A DNA stretch of 64,000 bases, taken from Symsagittifera roscoffensis. Taxonomy: Eukaryota; Xenacoelomorpha; Acoela; Convolutidae. The stretch covers positions 6,310,193 through 6,374,192 of the forward strand of contig NC_087062.1 in assembly GCF_963678635.1 (NCBI RefSeq). The letters run 5' to 3'. Position 1 is the first letter of the stretch, and every line of letters starts with the position of its first letter. A model generated the notes under the pieces. That model did no database searches. It was given only the letters and a program-made list of their open reading frames with translations, and was not told the DNA's origin. Below are positions 35,691-47,784 of this stretch, piece after piece. A program made the translations under genes and the position numbers.

Positions 35691-36006
35691 TGGCCTTACT
35701 GTATATTAGAAAGATTGACTATTTTATACGCGTTATTTATTTTTTTGGATTCGTCTTCTCACTATTGAAAGGAAATTACAGCACATGCGGAATGCATACA
35801 CAAGTAAACAATCAAGCGAGTGTAGCACGCATATTACTTGCAGGTTTTTTTGGAATGTTTTTTTAACCTCGATAAATAAAATTATCCTCGACGCTAAAAC
35901 CAGCAAATACAATAAGAAAATGTCTACAACATCAGATGCAAATGTTACTTCACAAAACAAAATGAATCCCACAGCTACAGCACCACAAAAATTACATCAC
36001 CTGTAG
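35691..36006 (+). pseudogene. env membrane tail (unit C3)
   Basis: Matches the other tails (ttactgtatattagaaagattgac, cacgcatattacttgcagg) but a stop follows the hydrophobic segment and the frame shifts near 35865 (tttttttaacctcg). Confidence 0.6.
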
Positions 36007-36225
36007 AAAAATCACCCTTTATCTTCAGTACCACAAAATTATAGTAACACATTAGCAATTACAGAACACACTTCTCAAGGTCTTAGCTATCCACAAAGCC
36101 CGGTATCTCATGTTGGACTCCACAAGTCAACTATTGATGACACATATTAGCAGATTTTAGAAAAACTACATACAACAATTTTTCAATCTCAAAACAACCA
36201 TCATTTTAGCACACGGTGAGCTGAC

Positions 36226-37954
36226 ATGTTGCATACCTTAACTGTTTCCTTTCCTAACCATCCAACCTTCAACGCCACTCCTCCCGCATTTTGCTTTCAG
36301 ACCTGACTTTTTCTTCCCTATCCACCTTTTCAACCCACTCACCACGCACAGATTCAGATCATTCGAGACAAACTATTTTAACACTAGTTCTAAGTTGAAC
36401 AATTCCGTTGTTGAATTTCCCGATGAATTCCTAGACTTAGAACCTAGCCCATCTTCTTTTCCAGAGCCACCTTTCAAACCCCTCACCCCTTAACTTCCAA
36501 ATGAAACCTCTCCAGCCTCTCTTTCCTATTCTGACGTCACACTTATTCTTTCCCCGATGACCAGCGATCAACCTGACCCATCTAGCCCAATGACAGATAT
36601 CCAGCTAGAGCATGAGTTAGACAATTTTATAACACTACAACAGCACATTCATAAGACAGACACCCTAACAATTCACCAAATAAAACACTCTACATCAACC
36701 TCAGAATCCTCATTTCCACCAGCAAATGCAGAACCTACACGAGCCCATAAAAATTTTAAATGCAAACGCCACAACGCCCCACCCCAACACCTGATCAGCC
36801 GTCCTTGATCATTCCGACTATTTTGCCTGCACCCATAACATACTAACACTAAAGAATTTTTAGTTTATAACGTGCCATTTTTCCCACAATATACTTAAAT
36901 CACAACCAATAACGACAACCAACTCAATTTCGTTGATGAATATAGCCTGTTTCCCACACCTTCTTGGGCCCCATACTATAATTTTACAAACCCATTGACA
37001 CTTCCCTTATACAAAAACCCCGAAGGCCACGAATTATGCCAATCACGCATCCACAAACTAACAACTGCACTTCACCAGACTCGCACAAAACCAAACACTT
37101 AACAGATTCATAGCACAACGCACAAATAGATTCTAAACCAACCACTACAATCACGCGATGAAACGTTACATTGAAGATACCCCAAATGAGGACGATCCTA
37201 ATATTAACCCACATCTAACAGAAAACTTCTTTAATAAATCCGAATATGTAATTCGCATAGATAGTACTAAGAGATTATTCGATAACACCATCGCTAAAGC
37301 ACTACAAAACATTAAAGCATACGAGTCAATTTTTATACATTTACTTACTTTGCACTAAATTTTCACTTCCCTACACCTAAGGAACGTGACATACACTCTT
37401 CGAATGAAATCATGTTACGAAAAAAATTAACATAGACATATACATATTACAAGTTCATATTTCATACAACATCACTATACATCTATATTACAACACTCAA
37501 CCCACGATACAGATTTACATTCATTAACTCAAAATACACTGCACCATACTTCCGCCGTTTCTTCTACAGTTTTTTCTACACTTTAATTATTGTATAAAAA
37601 AACGAATGTCCACGGCATCTTCCATAATCATGATCCCATCCGCCAAATGTATATATTCCGCCCACTAACCAAATCCTTTGATGCTGGTGACTCCCGCCCA
37701 CTAATTGTCTCCCACGAAAATATACAGCTCATTGAAGAGACCATACTAGAATATATCCATAAAACTGTATATAATCACAAATTGTAGAATTTAATTCGAA
37801 ACCCACGTCACGAATTCTCACGTTATATTGATGAAATAAACACTATTAGAGCTTCAAAGTAAAAAGTTCATCCACATGCTTGCGAAACTCTTCACATCAT
37901 CAGACACAATCCGCACTTTTTTCCCAATGAATTTTTCACTGATGACAACCCTCC
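36226..37954 (+). pseudogene. Accessory ORF downstream of env (unit C3)
   Basis: The start codon is altered (acggtgagctgacatgttgc). Pieces at 36557-36808 (SSPMTDIQLEHELDNFITLQ), 37158-37358 and 37590-37787 correspond to successive parts of the full ORF. A deletion near 37850 removes part of the C-terminal region. Confidence 0.58.
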
Positions 37955-38037
37955 GTAAGCATGCACTAAATAATTCAACTAATAAATGACTCAAAACACT
38001 CATCATTCTTTATAAATTTTTCTTTTTCCTGTTTTAG
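37955..38037 (+). other. Predicted retroelement intron, copy C3
   Basis: GTAAGCATG donor and ttttcctgttttag acceptor, 83 nt. Confidence 0.52.
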
Positions 38038-39546
38038 ATTTCACCGATCAGTCACCTCAAAAATTCCAAAAAAAACTCACTCTTTTAAAGCTTTTCAATT
38101 GCTATTTAACAATGACATTGAATTAATAACGCAGTAAAATCCAGTACGACAGCAGTATAATAATAACTCAGCAGTAACATTCAGATAATTAAAGCAGTAT
38201 ATTCATAAAATTGCAAATAAATTGAATGAAAACTAACCTCTTTATGCGACGCTTTTTTGTAAATTTTTAGTGATTTTTCACTCGCCTACATTTCACACAC
38301 TCTTTTCACCAATTCGCACAAACTTGCCCACGAAGAATTGTTTAATAAATGAACTTCAAGTTTCGAATCTAAATGATAACAACTCTAACTTCTTTACACA
38401 CGTTTCAAACTTTAATTTAACCCGGTTGGAAGGAATTATAAGAGTAAGCTTAAACTGACGAACGCGGCTTAATAACGCCACAAAACCATAAAACTTATAG
38501 CTTGAATAAGAAAGAAAGCCACACGGTACCAAACCGCAATAATCCTGAGATAAAAACTGGACATATTATTCTTTTGAAACTCACTTTCAGCTTCTATTGA
38601 AACCAAATAAAAACACTAAAAGTCAAAACGAAAATCTAAAACACAATAATCAGCTTTGAGAAAAGAATACAACCAAAACAAAAAAAAAACAAAAAAGAGA
38701 AAAACACCTGAAAAATTAAACAAAAGGTTAAACACAATAAGAGACTCTGCCCAAAAAGACGGTGAAAATGTAATCCATTCTGGTCTCATCACCCAGAACG
38801 ATGTCGCTCAAAGTTCTTGCCCCCACCATGTGCTACGACCCCGATATGTTTTTTTTTGATAAGAGTGGTTCCAGGTTGAGCAACTCTTTAAAAAACCGAA
38901 CTAAATAAAAAACTTTGCGAAAACAACTAATTAAAAATTATAACTTAAAACTGACCTTACTAACAAGATGTAGTCGAAATTTTTAACAAGATGTAATCGA
39001 GACATTTAAATGCAATGTACAAAATTTTTTAGAGCCAGAGAAACGAGCAGCGAAGGAGATAAAAACTCGATTGTTTTCCAACTCTGGAATGGCAAATCTA
39101 TTGGTTTGTTGCCGTAGTCATTACCCTGAAAGGATTTAAATTATGGACTAGACATTGCAGCAAAGGCAACCATTGAAATAGACCAATGGTCAACAGGATG
39201 TTGATCTCGCATACTGATTCTAGTCACTTGGCATTTCACACGGAAAAGTTAACTTCATCTTGCACGTAGTCTTGCTCTAAGCTTAACGAAATCGACACAT
39301 CATTGCGTCGATCTTGATTTTTGAAACAATCACTCAAGACGACCCACGATCAAACGAGACCCAATTTTGGAACACGAACAGCTGTTCGTCTCTTTTCAAC
39401 ACAAACAACTACATCTCTCCTCTCTTGACGAAGTCACTGCTCCAACTACGCAAAAGAAAACTACCTCAAAGACTAAGAAACAAATCTATCCGTCCTTCGC
39501 TACAATAAACAACTTAAAAACTAAGAAATTCTAAACCCCGGATGGG
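38038..39546. other. 3' untranslated stretch before the LTR (unit C3)
   Basis: Copy of 23206-24683, with the same cagta-motif cluster near 38125-38200. No preserved ORF. Confidence 0.5.
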
Positions 39547-39934
39547 CGGAACCAGTTCTGGACTAGTATTTACAAATCAATTATAATTTTGATAAAACTA
39601 TCTTAGTTAGTAATATAAAATATTACTAACCAACCAATCATCTCTAACCTTGACACTTATTTGTAAGCGCTGAAACTACTTGTAGTTTCAGCAGCAGAAC
39701 AATTTGAATAATTCTTAGACTACAATTGTTCTCTTTCTGAATAAACTCCAAGAACTAACTCGCAAAAACCAGTATACACTAGATCTATTGAGACTAGCAG
39801 ATATAAGATTAAAATTGATGTTGGACTAAGAAGTTGCACAAACCTATCCGGCGCAAAATAAGATAGCGTGACGAACAAACGGTGTGCCTTATCTGAAATT
39901 ACTCTATGAGAAAACTACTTCTGGCTTAAACTCA
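39547..39934 (+). mobile_element. LTR, unit C3
   Basis: cGGAACCAGTTCTGG to aaactca, 388 bp, perfect hairpin at 39669-39692. Host atttaaatctgg follows. Confidence 0.8.
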
Positions 39935-40167
39935 ATTTAAATCTGGTTTGTACACTTATGATAGCAAGAGGGCATTGCAACCGTGCACTAGACCTTTTTC
40001 CCTAAATAACTTTGCTTACAGGACTCAACTCCTGGTCTCCTCTAATAGAATTATTTCAGACAGTAAATACCATAGGGTGTGGGATACTGTTCTGTTTTTT
40101 TTTTTTAATTCCCCAACCAGTTCTATTTTTTACTTTGAAGTTACAAACCTTTCCCTTCCCGTTCCAG

Positions 40168-40293
40168 CTACAATACCCCGAGAATCGGGTGCCACCCCCG
40201 AGTCTGCCTCGATCCAACCACTATCACAGACGTATCCCGCCACCGCCACCACCACCACAAGAACCAGGTCAGATAGAAACCAAGTTGTTGTAA
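40168..40293 (+). CDS. Proline-rich terminal exon of the TRIM gene (copy C3)
   Basis: Acceptor cccgttccag, then phase 0 reads LQYPENRVPPPSLPRSNHYH, a PPPPPPP run and a GQIETKLL-stop tail, 41 residues; it is shorter than C1 because the first polyproline run is contracted. As the unit bordering single-copy flank, it may be the ancestral exon. Confidence 0.48.
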   Translation, partial: LQYPENRVPPPSLPRSNHYHRRIPPPPPPPQEPGQIETKLL

Positions 40294-40344
40294 GGTGCTA
40301 AACAGATGTAAAAGCGGTTTTTCCTGAAGGAATTTTACTGAAGC

Positions 40345-40860
40345 AAAACCCGGAAACGGACATCCGGAACCGTATTGGTAGAGTTAGTTGGTAGGGTTAA
40401 AGACTCCGGTGCCGACTCCATCTTCATTAATAACAGTGGAGAACAAACTGCTTAATTAATCGTTAATTCCGCTATCTAAGCGTCATTTGAATTATTATCA
40501 GTAATACAATGAAGAAAATCAGAGCTTTTGCTCTATTTCTGCATTCTCTTTTGGCAAACTATGCACTTGCGGGGTCGAGGTGCTGGACTTATGGAACATA
40601 CCCGATTTAAGTCGAGAAAGTCAAAACATAGGTTGAGAATTTCAAAACATGCCAATTTTTGGTCGTGAAATTCGAAACATAGGTCGTACACAGACAAAAC
40701 ATAGGTCGAACACGGTCGAAACGTAAATCAGGCATAGTCGAAACATGCATGTATTTGCCATTTATGTAGGTTCTAACTTTTTTCCTTTTTATAAAAGTTT
40801 CCATCGGCTTGACACATCTTTTCTTCGAGTAGTAAAAAAACTACCCCGATCTGTGACCAG
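40345..40860. other. Extra segment in unit C3 with a short degenerate tandem repeat
   Basis: Lies between ctgaagca and cattctcatgatctg, which are contiguous in units C1 and C2. Within it, 40606-40750 is a degenerate repeat of about 20 bp (aaacataggtcg...tcg) in six or seven copies. No ORF. Confidence 0.5.
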
Positions 40861-41558
40861 CATTCTCATGATCTGCCTCGTTGTTTATAAATTGTGTAGA
40901 CTTTTAATGTATAAATTGCCTTAGATCGTTTAATGTATTGTCGACCCATGCATTAAAAGGTCTTAAGCGTAATTCATTAAATTCTACAAAATCATTACGA
41001 AGCCAAACTGTGCACTGGATAGGTGACTGTTTTGTGTCTGTATGTTCCTGGATTCCATAGACAAACCTTCGAACAAGCTCCAAAACTGTAAGTGAAACCC
41101 GCAAAACTTGTGACTACCTATATAATTATATGTGAACGGAATCCGCAAACAAAATACGGATTCTACTCACAATTTGCAGTTTCCAATAACAAATGCGGGT
41201 TCCGCTTACAAATGCAGATTCGGCAACAGCTCACTTTGACTATACACAGGTCTTTTTATTTGTTTGTGGATTGCACAAACTCTTCTAGATTCCGCAAATA
41301 CGGTTGCGGAATCCGCAGAGTCGCCTTTTTTGAAGCAACTTTGAGCGGTACAGTACAGCGTTTCAGGCATAGATTCGTGGAATCCAAAACAGCAAAAAAT
41401 ATCAAATAAAATTTGCAATGCCAGGGATTTTGTGACAAATCTGATTTCGGCATGTGGAGGATTCCACTTACAATGCACAAAATTTACAGTTTGGATGCGT
41501 AATGATTTATAAACAACGAGGCAGCTCATGAGAGTGCTGGTCACAGATCGGAGTGGTT
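40840..41558. repeat. Inverted repeat pair flanking about 0.6 kb
   Basis: Arm 40840-40893 (actaccccgatctgtgaccagcat...) is the reverse complement of 41504-41558 (...gtgctggtcacagatcggagtgg), about 55 bp with few mismatches. Between the arms, 41085-41480 carries many variants of tgcggattcc / ggaatccgca, including a perfect 10-bp inverted pair at 41288-41297 and 41304-41313 (GATTCCGCAA, loop ATACGG). Confidence 0.6.
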
Positions 41559-42127
41559 TTAACTGACGTTTTTAGACAACAGATATGTTCGATAAGACGC
41601 CAGATAAAAGATACGGTTCAGCATTTTGTATTTTGATATTGGTTTAAATATCTGATTAATTCAATCAAAGTTGAATCAATTTATCAAAATGTCACCGTTA
41701 TTTGGATTTTTCAGAATTGAATGTATTTGAACAGGGGCTGTTAAAAAACTTGCTCCTCGCTCTACTATCTGTTTGTTTCATTTCAGTGGATGGTTGGCAA
41801 ATATTTTTAACAAGATTCGGTCGACAGAATCAAGATCAACAAAACTGAATGCTTTTGCGTTTCAAGATGACAGAGACAATTTTCATAGATATCATTGGTG
41901 CTCACAAAATATCCCATTGAGTCAGTGATGATTCGTTCGATGGTCGAATCGCTATCTATAAGACTTCAACGAGTCTTTTTTATGGTTTATTTCTGAGTCT
42001 TTTATTGTAATTTGCGGCCTAAATGCTTATTCTCCGTATATAAATACTTAACTGATGATTTTGTTAATGGCATTGACGGCCAGCGGGGACTAAGAAACGA
42101 AAAAGTTCTGAATTAGTGGATTCGAAT
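41559..42127. other. Non-coding stretch, nothing recognised
   Basis: AT-rich DNA with no open frame of note, no LTR or repeat match elsewhere in the window, and no RNA gene that I can see. Confidence 0.4.
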
Positions 42128-42500
42128 TTATAGTGGTAGCACCAGCGGATTTGGGGGCAAAGTGGTGGAGGGGGGCGACACCCCTCCTCTCAGGGATTCG
42201 ACCCCCTGCCGACTCAAAGGGTCCCGCCTTTGTATTATTTATTATTTTGAGATATCCATTTTTGGAGAGGGACCCTAAAAATGTTCTAAAGGCGCCGTCG
42301 GCGCCAGTATTTTCTAATTTGGAGGGGTAAGCGCGCGCCAAAAAACACATTTTTTTGGACATTTTTTTCTAAAAAGTGTCTAAAAACGCCTTTTTGGCCT
42401 ACTTATTCAAAATTTTGCTTGCGGCGCAGAAAATTATGTCGAAATAGGGTCTGTACAATGATTTATTAGAGCTCAGAGAAAAGCCTAGATCGGCCCCTGA
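42128..42500. repeat. Dispersed repeat, copy 2
   Basis: Counterpart of 298-640 and somewhat longer on the left (gtagcaccagcggatttgggg, ggcgacacccctcctctcaggg). It contains the GC-rich aggcgccgtcggcgcc palindrome near 42290 that copy 1 lacks. The overlapping ORFs on both strands (42090-42362 and 42133-42330) reflect the GC-rich stretch, not genes. Confidence 0.6.
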
Positions 42501-42659
42501 TTGGTAGGGTAGGTTAGGTTATGCCCTTAAATTGAATTGAAAGATCTTTTTGATGAAGCATGATTACAGAACTTTTTTTTGTATGATTTACTCTATGTAA
42601 GTTCTTAAAGTGCTACCTGATCGGAGTTCAATTTATTGTTGTTTCATGCTTTATATAAT

Positions 42660-42980
42660 TTTACGTATGATCGTTAAGTATTTTGTATTTACTAACCAAT
42701 CATATTCCACAACTAATTTTCAAACTAATTGCTGTAAAATTCGCTTTTTTGCAGTCAGTTCACTTTCAAATAGAGTAGAATAAATTTAATGAGAAACTCA
42801 AATAGTTTTTGCCAGTGTTTTGTAGGTTGAAATGAGACCTAGGAAATAAAAGTAACAATGGAATCAGTATTAGGCCAATTACTTGCACGAACCTATCTGG
42901 CCGAAAGAAGATAGAGTGAAAAACACCTGGTGTACTCTATCTGAAATTACTCTAAAAGATAGCAACCCAGTCGCATCTCA
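42660..42980 (+). mobile_element. Old LTR relic
   Basis: Diverged LTR of the same family: ctaaccaatcatattcc, ttgcacgaacctatctggccgaa, agatagagtg, tctgaaattactc, ending gcatctca. It lacks the gctg...cagc hairpin but has a perfect 9-bp stem agatagagt / actctatct. The left edge is uncertain. Confidence 0.65.
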
Positions 42981-42982
42981 TC

Positions 42983-42993
42983 TGGTGCGACCA
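42983..42993 (+). other. Primer-binding-site core of the old relic
   Basis: TGGTGCGACCA two bases after the LTR end, identical to the site at 47690. Complementary to a tRNA 3' end ...TGGTCGCACCA. The following bases differ between the two copies, so I do not name the tRNA. Confidence 0.5.
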
Positions 42994-44020
42994 GCAATTT
43001 CCTGAAGAGCCCTTGAAATTAAAACCAGCTTGTAGAAATCCAAGTCTATTATCTAAACTTTTCATCTAAGCAAATTGTTTAAAAGGTCTCTTAAAGGACT
43101 CGTTGGTCGTACCAGATGATACAATCATCGGATTTATTGAGACATAGAAGTTCAAAGTCGATTATGTAAATTAATAATCTGTGGCAATTATTCGGACATT
43201 AACATTCGTGAGAAACTTTTTCCTTCCAAAAAAACGAAAGCAGAAAGAAAGATGACAAAAAAAGAAAAATGAATATTAATAAAAAGAAAGACGTATTTTT
43301 GAATAACGTTTTTCAAAATAAATCCCTTCAAAGACATAGTTCTCGGCATTAACCCCTTGTATATTGTTGCTTCCTTAGAAAAAATGACTTTTTTCCGGAA
43401 TGAAGACTTTCATTAGGATTCCATTTTCTATTCAAGCAAAATTGCTACTGCTAGCACTCCTTTTGGTCTATAAATGCTTTTTCGACAGATTCAACTTAGA
43501 ATTGACACGCATGCTATATTCCATTGAAATTCTACTTGAAAACTAAAAATACTACATACTGGGTTTTTAGTACTTATCATTTTCCAGTTTTACGTTTTTT
43601 GCACCGTGTTTATTAACAAGATTAGAACTTAATGCAAAAAATTTTGTCTGGACTTTATAATTTTAAAATCTTATTTAACTAATCTATCCTGCATTCTAGC
43701 ATCCAGAAATGAGCTTAAGGAATGAAAAGATTCCTAGAATAATATAACTAACCAATTTCATTTTGAATGAACAGCGCCTAATGCTCTTTGATCAGTACTC
43801 TTCGAAGACGATTCACTTGTTACCTACCTCTTAATTAAGCCAGGATAAAACCATCTTAAAATTAAAAGATTCAAACTAGCTTCCAAAAGAATAGTTATTC
43901 TAAGTGTACATGAACCCTGTGGTTTGATTCTTTATTCTCCAAGTCTACGATCACAAGCTGAAACTAACAAAAGTTATTATGACAAATGTGCTAATATCTA
44001 CAGTGGACAAGCAAAACTCA
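42994..44020. mobile_element. Leader relic of the same retroelement family
   Basis: After the PBS, the sequence at 43760-43960 (gaagac.attca.ttgtta, ccaggataaaacc.tcttaaaattaaa, ctgtggtttgattctttattctc) matches 5300-5500 of the TRIM-intron element. The middle, 43150-43740, is not recognisable. No coding sequence remains. Confidence 0.5.
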
Positions 44021-44370
44021 AAATTGTGTATTTTTGAAATGATTTTTTTTTTCCCAAACGGATCAACTATTGACCCCGAATAGCAATCTGAGAACATACT
44101 TACTCGTTCGAAACCAGTTTGTTCTGCAAACTCATGGTGTCATTCGGTTTTTTCAAACGTCACTTCCAATAAAACAGGCATACTTTTTTGCGAGATGCTT
44201 TGCGGCGCTGTATCCGTAAAAAATCTAGTTCAAGAAGGAATTTTGAAATAACATGCCAAATAGATTTATAACGAACCTAAAAGCAAAGCATTTGCAAAAC
44301 CCGCGTGACTGGGAAAATTTTTTAGGTTCAGAGCCTATGCGACGAGTCGTAGTTGTCATGTCGTCTTCAC

Positions 44371-45900
44371 CGGTCGATGAAAATTACACCCACTTCTATT
44401 TTTACAATAAATTTTAGCATCAACACAAATTGTTCGAAAAAAAATTCCATTGAAGGCTGTAGAATAAAGCAAAACCAGTAAGCCTGCCTCGCAAAATTTC
44501 AAAAAACCTAATTTCAACCAGGCGGTCGGCGATCCTAATATAAAGCTTGAAATTAGCCAAAACACTTTTATTTGATTTCTGATCCCACGCCAACTCAACA
44601 GTGTATCAAAAAAATTTATTTTCATGAAATTGCTAGTGCATCTTTAAGAATTGACCTTAAGTTTTTCCGAGAGACAATAGACCCTATTCAATTGTTCGTT
44701 ACAAGAGGGCGACAGCCGACAGTCTGAAATGATCCGAATTTCAGGAAAAAATCAATTCTGTAAATCTTTGATTCACCGGTCTGCTTTGCAAAATCACAAA
44801 TCTGCTTCGCAAAATTTCAAAAGATCCAATAATTTTCAAAAAAGTTTTAGCGCACCTTTGAGAATTGATCTAAAATTTTTCCGAGAGACAGTTGACCCTA
44901 TTCAATTGTTCGTTACAGGAGGGTGACAGCCGTCAGTCTGAAATGATCCGAACTTCAAGAAAAAATCAGTTCTGTAAATTTTAGATTTATCGGTCGATAA
45001 GAAATACACCCACTTCAATTTTTAATATTTAATTATACATCAACAAAATTTTTTTAAAAAGAATTGCCATTTTAGACTAAAGAATCAATCACAACCAATA
45101 AGTCTGCCTCGCAAATTTCATAAGATCCAATAGTTTTCATGAAACTGTTAGTGCACCTTTAAGAAATGATCTTAGATTTTTCCGAGAGACAAAAGACCCT
45201 ATTCAATTGTTCGTTACAGGAGGGCGAGAGCCGACAGTCTGGAATGATCCGAATTTCAGGAAAAAATCAGTTCTGTAAATTTTAGATTTATCGGTCGATG
45301 AGAAATACACCCACTTCAATTTTTAAAAATATTTTTTTCTTCAACAAAAATTTTTGAAAAGAATTTCCATTGTAGACTGTAGAATCAATCATAACCAGTA
45401 AGTCTGCCTTGCAAAATTTCAAAAGGTCCAATAATTTTTATGAAATTGTTAGTGCAACTTTAAGAATTGACCTTTAGTTTTTCCGAGAGACAGTAGCCCC
45501 TATCCAATTGTTTGTTATAGGAGGGCGAGAGCCGACAGTCTGAAATGATCCGAATTTCAGAAAAAAAAATTGTAAATCTTTAATTCTGCAATTGAAGTAA
45601 TTATGATATATTTTGTTTGCTCCGCAAAATTTCAAAAAATCCACTTTGAATCAGGTGGTCCTAATACAAAGTTTGAAACTACTGAAGCCACTTTTATTTG
45701 TTTTTTGATCTCACGTCAACTCAACAGTGTAAAATTGTTAGTGCACTTTTAGGAATTGAGCTTAAAACTTTCAGAGTGACGGTAGACCCTTTTCAATTGT
45801 TCGTTACAGGAGGGCGACAGCCGACAGTTTGAAATGATCCGAACTTCAGGAAAAAATCAGTACTGTAAGTCTTTGATTCTGCAATTGAAGTAAGTATAAT
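44371..45900. repeat. Satellite-like tandem array, monomers of about 300 bp
   Basis: Five monomers. The gttcgttacaggagggcga block recurs at 44694, 44908, 45209, 45510 and 45799 (steps 214, 301, 301 and 289). Other shared blocks are ccgagagacagtagaccct, gccgacagtctgaaatgatcc and cggtcgatgagaaatacaccc. The first and last monomers alone share a tttgatttctgatc.cac.tcaactcaacagtgt segment. The ORF at 44729-44926 is a monomer read-through. Confidence 0.8.
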
Positions 45901-47276
45901 ATAATTTGTTTGCTGATCTGATAGTTAAAGGATTTTATGTACACTAAACGTACCCCAACGGACACAGTTTTTACAGGCAGGCCAAATCAAAATGATGTAC
46001 AGTGATCTAAGTGCTTGATTCTTCTACAAGTCACCTGGCAGTGTTGCCAGTGACATCGAGTTTTGTGCCATTGACCTGTGGGGATGGGACAAAATGAAAG
46101 TACTCAGGTCAATTGAGTTCAAAAATTTTCTCTGCGACGAAATGAGACTACTTTGGCTATGATGAAATTAGGCTGATGAAGTACTGCTTCAGCCATGACG
46201 ATTTTTTATCCAGTAAAAAGTTCTTGGACTTTCTGCGATAGCAGCAACCTTTTTTATGTTTGTAATGGTCGAATTAGTCTGTACACTGCATACCGCTTTT
46301 CGTAATAATCAGACAATGAGAATTCAAACCCTAAATTTTATACAATGAGAATTTATTAAGACCCAAATTTTTCAAACTTATTTGCTAAAAGATAGGTAAA
46401 TTACGCTCCCCATTTTTGAAGATGCAAATTTCGCAAAAAAACCTGAAAATTTTTTAGTTGAGCAATTAGACCCTGCGGAATAAAAAAAAAGTTCAAATAG
46501 ACCGTTGTTTCTTAAAACTGTTCAAACAGACTGATTTTATTGTTTATTAAAACTGTGCAAACTGACTGACTTCACCGGTTTTTGCTTTTGAGTTTATGAA
46601 TTTGGAGACATCATGCGCTGTGAAAGTGACTCAATTTATGCCCGGCTATTATGTATTTGCCATGAATACTAATTCTGTGAAACATTTCATATCAGTTTTC
46701 ACAACCGGTAACACCATTGATGCAACTTCATTCTTTCAAAGAGAAAGAATTTTATTTGCACAATGAAAGTATACGATCAGCGGTGCCAAAAATGTCAAAT
46801 TTTGTCTTCTTTGATTTAAATGTTCTCTTGAATGTACTCTCGTCAAGATCATTACAGTATCTTGCAGTATTGATTTAGCAGTAAATATGTCCTTTTGTAA
46901 AAAAAAAGTTTCATCAAAATTCGGTTATGACCAACGTGCTTTCAGCGGCTTTTTGTCATAATTTGCTGTTCCGTCTAGTTTGCATTTCGGTTTTCCTTTC
47001 CACTTGTCGTACTAATCATTTGCGGACTGTTGAAAAAAAAACAATTCAGGCATCTCATTTCGAAGACTTGCAGTTGCTTTAGGAACGCTTTGTACGTAAC
47101 CCAAGCTTTGCATCGCTATAGAAGTATGAAAATCAAACTAGCGCATAAGTCTTTTATGTTTTTACGTCAGGCTTCCATAGACGCATCATAATGCACCAAT
47201 GTTCAATGGTACCTTTTGTTGTCAATGTCCTTTTTTTTGAGGAGATTAGATATATAAAAATTATATTATTAACAAG
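45901..47276. other. Non-coding stretch, nothing recognised
   Basis: AT-rich DNA between the satellite and the full-length element. No ORF, repeat match or RNA gene that I can support. Confidence 0.4.
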
Positions 47277-47687
47277 TGGAACCCGATCTAAACTACATTT
47301 TATTATTGGATATTAATTAGATATTTTATCACTATAAAATATTTAATATTAACCAATCATAATCCATCTAACTAACAACCCACTTATTTGTAAGTGCTGA
47401 ATTTACTTGTAATTTCAGCACCAGAGAGATTTGAATTTAACTTAGAAATTAGTTACCTCTTCAAGAGATTTTCAGCAGCCGCAATAAAACCAGTATACTC
47501 TAGATCTATTGAGCCTAGCAGAGACTAGTTAAACACCCTGAGACTAGTAGATATAAGAGTAAGATTAGGATCGGTATTAGACTAGGAAGTTGCACGAATC
47601 TATCCGGCCGAAAATAAGATAGCGTGACGAGCAGACGGTGTACCCTATCCAAAATTACTCTATGAATTATACACCTCATATAACTCA
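47277..47687 (+). mobile_element. 5' LTR of the longest element copy
   Basis: TGGAACCCGATC to taactca, 411 bp. TATA-like tataaaatattta at 47332, aaccaatcat just after it, hairpin gctgaatttac / gtaatttcagc, and the gcacgaatctatccggccgaaaataagatagcgtgacg block. Promoter and R/U5 functions are inferred from position. Confidence 0.82.
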
Positions 47688-47689
47688 TC

Positions 47690-47707
47690 TGGTGCGACCA
47701 TAAGTCT
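47690..47707 (+). other. Primer-binding site
   Basis: TGGTGCGACCATAAGTCT begins two bases after the LTR end, the usual place for a tRNA primer site. The first 11 bases are the same as in the relic at 42983. Confidence 0.6.
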
Positions 47708-47784
47708 CGAATAAAGACCTTAAAAAACAAGATAGCTTAGGATTAACCAAAAATAGATTAGAAGATAGACAAAACATTTTAAAA

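Larger units (their letters stand above)
35590..41012. repeat. Tandem array C, unit C3 (about 5.4 kb, last unit)
   Basis: Same order as C1 and C2, and followed by unduplicated host flank from about 41012 (tgcactggataggtgac). It contains an extra 515 bp at about 40345-40860 that is absent from the other units. Confidence 0.85.

Noticed and set aside
41085-41480. CRISPR-like or tRNA-like array
   Set aside because: Motifs are irregularly spaced, occur in both orientations and lie in eukaryotic DNA; no cloverleaf fits.
42090-42362. Overlapping ORFs on both strands in the GC-rich repeat
   Set aside because: Caused by low stop density in the GC-rich dispersed repeat; not kept in copy 298-640.
44356-44625. 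ORFs in the satellite array (44356 minus, 44729 plus)
   Set aside because: Monomer read-throughs that are not open in the neighbouring monomers.
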